Shown: one piece after another, positions 1 to 9,502 of the stretch
Numbering within the stretch: the first letter of the stretch is position 1
How the letters are laid out: every line of letters starts with the position of its first letter
Assembly: GCA_026874595.1 (NCBI GenBank)
Contig: CM049322.1
Location: 47,215,840-47,279,839, forward strand
DNA from: Sipunculus nudus
Taxonomy: Eukaryota > Annelida > Sipuncula > Golfingiida > Sipunculidae
DNA: 64,000 bases
Direction of reading: 5' to 3'
Made by a program: the position numbers and the translations under genes
The notes under the pieces: generated by a model
What the model saw: only the letters and a program-made list of their open reading frames with translations
Told to the model about the DNA's origin: nothing
The model's database searches: none

Positions 1-1375
1 CAAAGCCGGTCATTCTGATTATTAATATATTTACAGCCAATATAACAATATTTTCTGAATAGCTTGGAGACGATTATATTGCAAAGTGGGGTATATAATC
101 CCACTCCCGCCCCGTCCAGTATCGACACTACTTGAAATGGATCAATGGTACCAAGTTCAGAAAATATCCCTACAGCCTATCTTTTCTTCATTGTGTCCCG
201 TTGACAGTAAACCATAAAATATGATGGTTACAGTGTCCGGCATATATAGTTAAACCTCGAAATTACAACAAGCAACGAGACTTCGATAAAGTGGTGGTCG
301 TTTAGGCGTGATATGATATAAAGAGAAAATAAAACCGGGACCGTGAAAACCTGGTCGTTATTTTTAGGTGGTCGTAAAATCCTCGTAAATGTATTTCGTA
401 AATAATTCAGTAAATACACGGGAATAAGGAATTACACATAATTACGGAGAGTTTTAATGAGGAGTACCACATACTCTGTAGTACGAGGCTAGCTAATAAT
501 GGAATATAATAATGGAATATCCAAATAAAATCTGTTTGATCCCTTATTCTACAATATTTATATGCTATCGATTGTAATTTAAAAGTTCGGTCTTCCGGAA
601 AGTTCCTGAATGTTCTGGCAACAGACACGTAAATTTACAGATATGTTACACTCCCATAGGAAAGAGCGACAGATGGGTTGTAGTAAAGGGTCGATTTAGT
701 GAACAGACACACATGGATTGTGCTTATTGACACAGAGAACTAATAACAACGTATAAAACAGGTGAATTATAGACAGTAAGTCCGTGACCCAGTTTTGCCA
801 GGAAACTTTTATATTTTGCCAAAATGTACTACTTGTGTGAGATAATGCAAAGATTAATTGTAAAAGTTTATGCCTACGAAGGTGTCTGACATGCTTCCGT
901 TTACTATTATTTCCCATTGCGTTCTCATAATAATAAATCATGGTACCATAAAAGCTTCTGTTCTTGATCTTGTGCACGTTTTTAAACCCCTTGTGTTTTT
1001 GACAAATTATATATCATCAGTACTTCATTCGGTCTCACCAAGTTTAAGCTTCCTCAAGAGGCAATTTGTTCTTGTGTCTGACATTAATATGTTAAAAGGA
1101 AATTGAAGGTTGCCAAGTGTTTGATTTTTTTTTTCATTAATGAATTTATCATTACTGTGTTAACAAACGTGGCAACATATCCAATAGCATTTTCCGTTTC
1201 ATGAGACATTAATGCTTTTGAGACTAAAGCAGAACGTGCAATGCGCAATGCGGTATTATCGATTTGGGCATATTTTGTTTGGATTTGATGGAGGGTTGGG
1301 AGAGGGGGTAGACAGTTAAACACTGGTACTGGTGATTGTAAACCCGCTATATCAAACTGTTTTCGTAGGCCAGAA
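1..1375. other. Non-coding stretch, no gene recognised
   Basis: AT-rich DNA with only short open frames on both strands, none with a recognisable domain. Around 230-400 there are short runs such as AAACCTCG and TGGTCGT, reminiscent of the subterminal repeats of pogo/Tigger-like transposons, but no paired terminal inverted repeats could be seen. No promoter or splice structure is supported. Confidence 0.5.
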
Positions 1376-1377
1376 AC

Positions 1378-1512
1378 ATGTTAACCTGGTCCCGTGGTAG
1401 CCATACCGTGCTCGGTTTGCGAATTCTATTCTCAACGGGCACTGCCGGAAACGTTCAGCAGTTGGAAGGTCATGGGTTAGATACCCATCGGCAGTGGACC
1501 GACTTTTTCTGA
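1378..1512 (+). repeat. Possible tRNA-derived SINE head
   Basis: Near 1469-1490 the sequence forms a tRNA-like T-arm: a five-base stem ATGGG/CCCAT around a seven-base loop TTAGATA, close to the polymerase III B box. The segment ends in a pyrimidine run and then a long AT/GA microsatellite, a common arrangement for SINE tails. The A box is poor and only one copy was noticed, so the call is tentative. Confidence 0.3.
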
Positions 1513-1525
1513 GTATTCATGTTCC

Positions 1526-1634
<109 letters not shown>

Positions 1635-1703
1635 AGAGTTACCCTCCGTTGTTAAATGCTCCATGGCCTATTCAAATGTGTATTAATTTATTTTTTCAGT
1701 GTC

Positions 1704-1717
1704 ATATATATATATAT

Positions 1718-1762
<45 letters not shown>

Positions 1763-1772
1763 TATATATACA
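1704..1772. repeat. Interrupted (AT)n microsatellite
   Basis: AT dinucleotides interrupted by AAAT and GAT steps. It lies within 100 bases of the preceding microsatellite. Confidence 0.9.
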
Positions 1773-2289
1773 TTTATATTCATCAATCTCGGGCCTAAAG
1801 TGTAGAGCTGCGCAGGAGTAGAAAAGTCATCTGCCAGAGGAACACCCTATCACTGACTTCAAACTCGGAATTTCCCCATCCGTTACCGTACATACACGTT
1901 TGTCCTCAGGGATCGTAACGTGCTGTATACGCATACGTATATCAGTAATCGAGAATATAATGGTAGCGATTCCTTGATGCGTACGCATACATATAGCATA
2001 CGCACATATGAGAAGCGTCCGTTTACAAACTATATCAAGCATACGCACTGCACACGCATATTTACTAGCTTTTTCATTAAATCACTACCTATAAATACTG
2101 ATGCATTTGTATACAAGCAAGAAACCTTGTTGTGTAACCTTGTAGGTTGCAGGTGACGACTGCGCTTCTGCTGCAGACTGCTTCGATTATGATTTTTCAT
2201 TTTGACAACTAATATGTGTTTTGTGTTGTCACTATATGATATATAATATAAACATTTATTTTATATGGATTGTACGGATATTTATCATA

Positions 2290-2470
2290 ACTAATCGAGG
2301 CACTCTCCATGGCTCCGGTGATTGCGTTCGGTAGTCTGCAGAGGTGGAGGAAACCGGAGTACCCGGAGAAAACCACCGGCCTTGGACGGGTAACTACAAC
2401 CCACTCTCATAGCCAGGCTGTGGGTCGAACCCGGGTCGCCAGCGGAGAGAGAGCCAAGCGTCAATTTACA
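2290..2470 (-). repeat. SINE-like element with B box and GGTACTCCGG core
   Basis: Read on the minus strand, the segment has GGTTCGACCC, a near-perfect polymerase III B box, followed by a body containing TTCTCCGGGTACTCCGGTTT. It is clearly more GC-rich than its surroundings. Related core sequences recur in invertebrate SINEs (established knowledge, family not assigned here). No terminal duplications were resolved. Long open frames on both strands here come from the repeat. Confidence 0.45.
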
Positions 2471-2723
2471 AATTGCCTGATTCACGCAGTCTTTTTTCGC
2501 ATATCTCATTATTTTACAACAGACATTGCCATATACAGCCAGGTGAGGTCAAGCCAGAACCATATATTTGACTATATATTGTATAATAACGAAGTATGCA
2601 AACTTTATTACATGAATTTGCCAGCTTCCTTCTTTGAGTGGAGCAAACTGTAATAGCTGGTAGTGTTGAGTAGTCAACATTAATGAGACAGGACATAACC
2701 TTTATTTGATGGGGATCGGAGGT

Positions 2724-2745
2724 GGGGGGGGGGGGGGGGGGGGGG
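2724..2745. repeat. Poly-G tract
   Basis: A run of about 22 G residues, a candidate for replication slippage or G-quadruplex formation. Shorter G or C runs occur at 4651-4662, 21183-21196, 36290-36301 and 36639-36651. Confidence 0.9.
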
Positions 2746-2996
2746 AGGTACCTTCTAAACCATAGTTGGCATACCATAATGTCTCTCCCACCCCATTCCC
2801 ATATTGACAAATAAAAAAATGGCATTTTGCCATAAAAATTCGCTTTTATTCAATCCGTGAAATAATTGCAAAATGTGTTAAAATTCCATAAATATTAACA
2901 TAGTGTTAACTGAAAACAATAAATGATAATATGGCATGATTCTCTCGTTTTTTTACTTTGTGGAACCGAAGTATTAAAAAGATATGTTATACATTG

Positions 2997-3002
<6 letters not shown>

Positions 3003-3034
<32 letters not shown>
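3003..3034. repeat. (AT)n microsatellite
   Basis: About 32 bases of AT alternation in otherwise unremarkable DNA. From 2800 to 3930 no gene was recognised. Confidence 0.9.
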
Positions 3035-3037
<3 letters not shown>

Positions 3038-3937
3038 GTTACAATCCATGAGTTTTTTATTTGTGTAAACAATACCACATGTGTGGATGTTCTTTTACGT
3101 GTATTATGTTTTAATTTACGCAATGTCTTATACTAAGTTACATTCAGGTTTTCTAATTAGCCTTTACAGGTGGAGCACTCCTAGTCAGAAATCCTGAACC
3201 TGTTCCTGTAGGCATAACATTTTGTCTAGTGACACGGATCAATTCACAGCCTTCGTTGGAGAAATGTGAACCAATTTATTGATATCCTACTTCATTTCAC
3301 AGATTTGTTGCCAATTCCATTGCTATTAGTAAAAAACAAAATGCTCCCCAAATAACATATGAGATTGTGAATTTGGAAAGACATATAGATAAGGGGTCAG
3401 CGTTGTGAGATTGGTAACGTCTGGAAAAGTGCTGACCCACGGGTTAACCCAAGTTTAGGGATATCCGGTGGATTTACAGCCCGCGCAGATTTATCCCAGG
3501 TAGCCCGACGAAGAACAAATCCCCCAAAAAAGCATCAGAAGTAGGTCTAAATTATTATAGATGCAAAACTACCATAAATAAGTTGTTCTTTTTTTGCATG
3601 AACATATGGAGAGACACATGCTGCTATGTATAAACAAGACATAAAGCCCCGGTGCCGGGCTCGTGTGCCGTCAGTTTAAATAAAATGTAAAAACAATGGC
3701 CCATATTCTAATATTTAAAAAGAGTAATACAACTATTGGGCTTATACCTAATACAATTCTTTTTTGACTTATAATTTTGACCAATCATTTTTCTTGTTCG
3801 ACAAGGCTTACATTCATTGGTTGCACCAACATGTGAATGACAGCTCGAAACTGTTAATAAAGATACAACCTGCCTTTGATAAGACATACGTTCATGCAAG
3901 ACTTACAGGCGCGGAAAATCCTCAATCAGTAGGTACA

Positions 3938-4276
3938 ATGTTGATACTGCTAGTGTTAATCGTGGTGATGAGCGTGAACGTGAAAGCTGTTAGTCCCAGA
4001 AAGCGTCACGTGACAGATGCAGTCCAGAATCTGCACCAGACAGATCTACCTAAAGGGCAAATCATTGTTAATAGCTCCATTGAAAAACCAAGCGACCTGG
4101 AGACTATCAACGCTAAAATAAGCAGGCTAGGATCAGAGCATGACAATTTACGTAAGAGAATATCAGCTCTAGAGAAAGGAAGTAAAGATAAGAATGCGGC
4201 GAAAATATGCGACGTCAGAGACATAAGGCGGCCAGATGGCAAACCAGCAAGAGGTGGGGTAAACTTTTCATACTAA
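3938..4276 (+). CDS. Putative small secreted coiled-coil protein, or first exon of a larger one
   Basis: The 112-codon frame starts with a typical signal peptide: residues 1-17 are strongly hydrophobic (MLILLVLIVV) and end near VKA. Residues 53-80 (DLETINAKISRL, LRKRISALEK) have heptad spacing of a short coiled coil. One cysteine (residue 91) and a basic, glycine-ending tail follow. The frame continues upstream to 3764, but the internal Met was chosen because the signal peptide begins there; a TTAATAAAG motif lies about 80 bases before it. A possible splice donor, GTAAAC at 4259, would end the exon in phase 0 after residue 107, so TAA at 4274 may be intronic. Signal peptide plus coiled coil also begins many bivalve C1q-domain proteins, but no C1q exon was found downstream. 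No function is assigned. Confidence 0.45.
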   Translation: MLILLVLIVVMSVNVKAVSPRKRHVTDAVQNLHQTDLPKGQIIVNSSIEKPSDLETINAKISRLGSEHDNLRKRISALEKGSKDKNAAKICDVRDIRRPDGKPARGGVNFSY

Positions 4277-4470
4277 TTGCTCAATTCGCTTTTTTGGGGG
4301 TTATTATATAACAAAAAAAAACTATTATTCCCTTTCTACAAGCCACCGGTCTTTCGATGTAATAAAAACGACGTTACAGGATGTTTTCTTGTATAAAAAT
4401 CCCCACTGACACCAATGTATTTACCAGGTCGGGTTATGTTAAATTAGAACGTCATAGGATAATAAGATTG

Positions 4471-4965
4471 TGTCAAGTATTGGAACCTACTAGGTTGTGG
4501 TTCGTTATGATTAGTTGACAGAATATTCTGGAGGTCTAGATGCTTCTAGGAGGCTGAGCTAGATATTTTCATGTAAATAGTTCGAGAACACTCGTTAGAA
4601 GAACTTTCGATTGTAGTCCTAATAGTCCTAAGCCGGCTCCAAAGCCGAAGGGGGGGGGGGGGAATGTATTTGCAGCCAGACGTGTTGTGAGATGTAAATT
4701 CTCACCAGACGGGTTGATATTTCAAGTATCGCGTTAGGACGATTATTGGTCCTAGGAGATGTATATTTAGCCAAGGAGGGCGTTAGAAGTTTTGTTTACT
4801 TTTTATTTTTGAAGTTAATATTTTTATAAATTTGGCGAAAGCCAAAGAACTGTTGAAGAATTGTATTGTGAGACTGGAGCCAGTCTAGGGCGGTTAAGGC
4901 CAATTCTGGGACCTCATAAGAATAAACGTGTTTTGTAATACCCTTAGACGCCGTGTCATTTTCTG
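4471..4965 (+). repeat. Possible solo LTR or LTR remnant
   Basis: The segment carries a TATAAA at 4825 and AATAAA at 4921, about 95 bases apart, with a small CTTTGG/CCAAAG-type stem between them. This is the compact promoter/R/polyadenylation layout of retroelement LTRs. A TGTCAAG at 4471 could be the 5' end. The 3' end and a target duplication could not be fixed, and no internal retroelement sequence adjoins. It could instead be a promoter or chance. Confidence 0.25.
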
Positions 4966-7560
4966 GACTTTTCCGTGAACGTTCCATGGAAATATATCTC
5001 CGCTGCGTGTGTGGTATGACACCCACAAATAGAGATTCAATCAGCAACTGTACTATAACTAATGAATATAATAAACTGAAGGATAAAAGTCTGATAAATG
5101 TGATTGTGAGAGACATCGTTTCAGTATGAAACAATACGGGATTTGTTTACTGAAAAAAAAATGTGAGAGGGACAATTCACCGAAATACCGTCCAAAGCCC
5201 GCCCCACCCCCACCCCCATCCCCTCCCGACTTCAGTAAATATGGACCATACTCAAATTCTCTTCCTCACAACCCCCTCCCTATTTATTTTATACAGAAGC
5301 AACAAATGCCTCCTTACAGAATGTCATAAAATATCTTAATTCCCGCCATATATTATGATTACCTTTTAGCTACATGTAAGAAATAATTTGTTACATTTTT
5401 ACCACTTTTTTTCCTTATTTTGAATATGATTTACATGCATGAGTCCCATATACATGAGCAATCATTCAACACCATTCTGTAATATACGCGAACGCACATC
5501 TTTTTTTTTTCTGATTCGTTTACATTAGATGGACAATTGAAAGACTGAGAAAGTATCAAGAAACTAAAAATTATGAGGATGACTGAATTTTCTTAAAATC
5601 ATTATGTTAAAAAGGACGAATTCCATTCCAAAATCAGAGGGGATCAACATTAATTTTTACTTCACTCCTGAACAAGTGAGGGGATATGTCCAGCTGTCAA
5701 CAGACATAAAAGGAACGCAAGCCTCCGCCATGTAGGGGGTCCATATTGTGGGTTGCAGACGCCTGCTCACTTCGGAACTGAGTGCACACGTTTTATTGAA
5801 CTCCTTCGTGCAATAACACTTGATTGTATTTAATTTCCATTGTCATATTTTAACCTTCAAGGGGTTGGGGTGGGGGTAATACATTATACAACTGCAAGGT
5901 TTTTATTAAGCATCTGGGTCATTTTTAGTTTTTTGTGCGATTGTTTGCATTGATTCCTATTGCTATATGCAAGTTTGACGTTGGGCCGATTGGTCCTGAT
6001 TTTTTAATCAAGTCCTCGACATACCAAATCCTTCTCCTTATACACATTATATATTTCAGACTGTACAGAGATCTATGCTCTCGGGGGTCGAGCTAACGGG
6101 GTTTATGCCATCCAACTACACTCGTGTTTCTTCGAGGAAAAATGTCTTAAGCCGGTATTCACCTACTTTTTTCTATAAAATATCTTCCATACTCTTGTAC
6201 ATACTAATGAACTCTAGGGAATACCTGTTCAGATAAGTTCTCATAAAGCCTCTATGACGGATAGTTTCTCTTATCTACAAGCTGTAAGTAAAGAAAAACA
6301 ATGCTGACAAACGGTAAGAAGTTGTTACTGAAGGTGGTGGGTTGCATATATGCAGGAATTGAAGTCACTAGTTGCATAAGCCCTTCACAAAACTGTGTTC
6401 GTCTGACTTGCCACCAGATGTCCTTGGTGAATGTTTTTGTATTATTTTGGCGGGGCCCCCACCTAATATAAACACGTGGATATAAACAAAACTAATAGCA
6501 TGTATGCGATGTGATTGGCGTTTCCTGGCATATTTCGCATACAAGATAAAATGGATTATCTTCAGTTAATAGACGTCAGATATCGGGATAAGTCCCTTAA
6601 AGTATGCTGATATATTTAGAAAGTTACAGGATATTTGTAAATGTTCTGTTTTATATAGAAGTGATTTATACTCCATTCCACTGTCTATCTGTATTACTTT
6701 TTTTTTTAATTTTTCCTTATTAAATATAATAATTTCTGTAAAATTCGATAAATCTTACCTTTATATATGCCAGAGGCAAATCAGTCAAATGGAGATAAAT
6801 CAAATAGTGGTGCTTACAACCCCAGCCAGCAGTTTCTGAGTCATTTGGCGGCAAAAATAACAATACATATGGCGTATGCAAAGTCTTAAAACAAAAGAGA
6901 AAATAAGTATAAGGGGTACGCCGAGAGCACCAGTTAAAAAGAGTCTGGGGCCCTAGTCCTTCAGGATTGGCAGAGTTATGAGATAACTTTCACAAGTGAA
7001 TACTTTGACCAGAATATAGGAGTAACATGAAAGATCAAGTAGTATTTATGAAATGTGATAATGTTATACAAGCGAGCCGAAATGCGAGAAAGATACCGAA
7101 CAGCCATCTAGTCCGAGAATACATGACGCACTAGGCACTTAAAATTGACTGGTAGGCCTAACTCGAGTCGTCGCCCAAGCCATACGGTGGAATGTACTTC
7201 AACGGTCTCACAGAGGTATATTGGATAACAACCGATAATCTTAACGCTATTCTACAAGTGATGAATTAACACTAACTAATACATGTGAACTCACAACCCA
7301 AACTGAAAGTCCATCTCCTTTGTACGGAGTCATTTCCTGCCGCTCGTCCCCTTAGAGCCATTTTTGTATTCATGTGGTCACAAATTCAGCAAACAATGTA
7401 CCAACATTTGCCAATATAATAAGTTAAAACTGATTTTTTTCTCGCATAAGGTAGGTGTGGTTATAAAGTATGCTACAAAAATTAGATATTGGTCTTTTCT
7501 TGTACTGTGGCAGCGTACTTGTAGGCCATTAGGCGCTGTCAAAACGACGAAAACATGTGT
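4966..7560. other. Gene-free stretch
   Basis: No coding exon, RNA gene or element end was recognised. The one notable part is about 7095-7190, which resembles a portion of the 360-bp repeat unit at 28360-28460 and 28720-28820 (shared ACAGCCATCT and AAGCCATACGG blocks), so it is an older copy of that repeat. Confidence 0.5.
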
Positions 7561-7581
7561 ATCTTCAGGAAAGCTTAACAA

Positions 7582-7621
7582 TGACGTCCTCGTTGCAGGA
7601 TATAAAGGCACTCTGACGTCA
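7582..7621 (+). promoter_or_regulatory. Promoter-like cluster: CRE half, TATA box, CRE palindrome
   Basis: TGACGTCC at 7582, TATAAAGG at 7601 and the full CRE palindrome TGACGTCA at 7614-7621 lie just upstream of an ATG in good context (GCCAACATGG, 7661). With a start site about 30 bases after the TATA box, the leader would be about 30 bases. The combination is specific, but there is no transcript support. Confidence 0.4.
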
Positions 7622-7660
7622 GTACGCTAGTCGTAGATTTTCTAATATCGGAGAGCCAAC

Positions 7661-7786
7661 ATGGCGCTAACAGCTAATCAGCACGACGGGCAGTCAGTCA
7701 CAGGGGTAAGCAGGGACATCAGGGTCGACACTGAGCAGGAACCACAAAATCGTATACTGTGGTCTGTTTCATTTTCGCGAGGTTAA
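7661..7786 (+). CDS. Candidate first coding exon of an unknown gene
   Basis: An ATG with strong Kozak context follows the promoter-like cluster. The frame can end in two ways: a donor-like GTAAGC at 7706 after 15 codons (MALTANQHDGQSVTG), or TAA at 7784 after 41 codons. The short peptide resembles nothing recognised and no later exon was identified. It is upstream of the GST array on the opposite strand and may be the start of a gene whose remaining exons are far away, or the relic of one. Confidence 0.3.
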   Translation: MALTANQHDGQSVTGVSRDIRVDTEQEPQNRILWSVSFSRG

Positions 7787-8079
7787 AAGTTCGTGATTTT
7801 AACCTTTTCAGTGTTTCGCAAGAGTTTCTTTTTCGCGATGTCATGATATACTTAACATTATATTCAAAACCATGCAATGGTCATACAGACAATATATAAT
7901 TGGGGGAGGGGTGTTTAAATATTGATTTATTTGAAATAAAATTATCCCTCCATCATCTTGGGACATCTCGCAACACTTGATGATAAATTGACGCAACTGT
8001 TTGTAATGAAAACTCCTTTGCTATTAGAGAAAACTCCAATAGTAGTGTCGTGTAAGATTGATGATGAATGGGATTACTT

Positions 8080-8480
8080 TTTTAATGAAATAAAAATTCT
8101 ACAGGGGCACCATCACGCCGATGGAAGGACTTTATGATGCCGACCAGCTATGGTGGACATCCGATCTTAGACAAGATCTTGAAGAGGCCGGCCCTATTCA
8201 CCAAGACGAACGCCTTTGTCTATGAAGGCCGTGAAAGTGGTTGTCTTTGTTCCCCTCATTTCTCCTCGGTTGCCTGACGAAGAAAAAAACCATGTCGACA
8301 GTAGACCTTTTGGCGCGGATCCCACACTGGGATTCATGGTAGGCATTTTCTTCTAAAATATGAAGCCTCTTCAGTGCGACCCGGGCGAACAGCTTTCAAG
8401 TAACGCTGAGGAGGTAAATGCCGCTACAGTTGTTGCAATCGCTGCTGTCACCTCTGTTCTTGTACAGTATGATTATGTTG
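8080..8480 (-). pseudogene. Fragment of a non-LTR retrotransposon reverse transcriptase
   Basis: On the minus strand the segment encodes disrupted pieces of reverse transcriptase, including a FID.TKAF-like motif. It is clearly homologous to 30735-31075, with the same order of blocks but different indels. Stops and frameshifts rule out function. Both copies sit just downstream of a GST gene (GST-1 here, GST-3 there), so the LINE insertion is older than the block duplication. Confidence 0.7.
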
Positions 8481-9502
8481 GCATCCTTCAAATATATATA
8501 TTTAGTTAAAGGACCGATAAACGGACCGAACTGTCCCTGAGAATTTGTATTTCCAGCGAAGCGGGTGGAACGCAAATCATCATTGATGGTTCAAGTGATG
8601 GTAATCACACTGCTCTACGCAAACGAAGCAGTGGCATATCCGGGATTTGATGATAGAAGGGCCCTGGTGGTGTATATATTATGTCCATGAGAAGCATTGT
8701 ATAATGAGCAAGAACACTTGGCTACACGGCAATGCTGACTTTAAAGGTATATGGATATTGTGGGATGGGACTGGCGCATTCTTAAATTTTTTATAGCACA
8801 TTTCAGGACCTGGAATGGAAAATGTCAAAAGGTGTCATGTATGTTGTATATACTGATTGTCGTATAGAGAGCCCTATCCAAGAACAAATTTTGTAATCCA
8901 GAAAGTGGAAGACGATAAAAGTACAAGGCTAAATAAGGCAAAAAAAATTGTTGTACGGACTACTGAAACAAAAAATTTGGCGTAAGCGGGCGATTTTTTT
9001 TACTGGTCGGTCTTCTAAAATTAAAAAATCTGAATTCGTGAATATACTCAAACCAAATGGGTAAATTTTCTTTACCTTTAAGATTTTTAAGGCGTTTGTG
9101 AAATAGTACAATCAGAGCAACATTAAGATGTGCTAGAACCATTTACGAAAACAAATATCCACAAATAAAATAGGAGCGACGATTCCGTAGCACATTTTTC
9201 CGTATAGCGTTAAATATGGGTTCTTTTGGCATTTTTTTATGACTAAGTGTGCGAGAGATATTTTATATTAAACCATCTATTAATATTTTTTTCAATAAAT
9301 ATTACTATGAACAAAGGACAACATGATAATAAAGGAAATTGTTTTACTAAATAGTTATAAGCACAACATAAAATAAAACTTCATCAAAATGTTATTATAT
9401 CATTTTCTTGAAATAGATGTCTGAGCGACTGCAGGTCAAAATTTGTAAATATATACCAAAAATTTAAATACTTTTCTCTTTTCTCGGGTTTTGTATCAGA
9501 TT
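8481..9502. repeat. 3' flank of GST-1, shared with the other GST units
   Basis: This segment aligns by eye to 31080-32071 (GST-3), and parts align to 18410-18800 (GST-2) and 38365-38590 (GST-4). Shared landmarks are GACCGA near the start, GTCCATGAGAAGCA, and the GAGCGACTG block close to the gene. No coding sequence was recognised apart from the GST 3' end. Confidence 0.75.
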
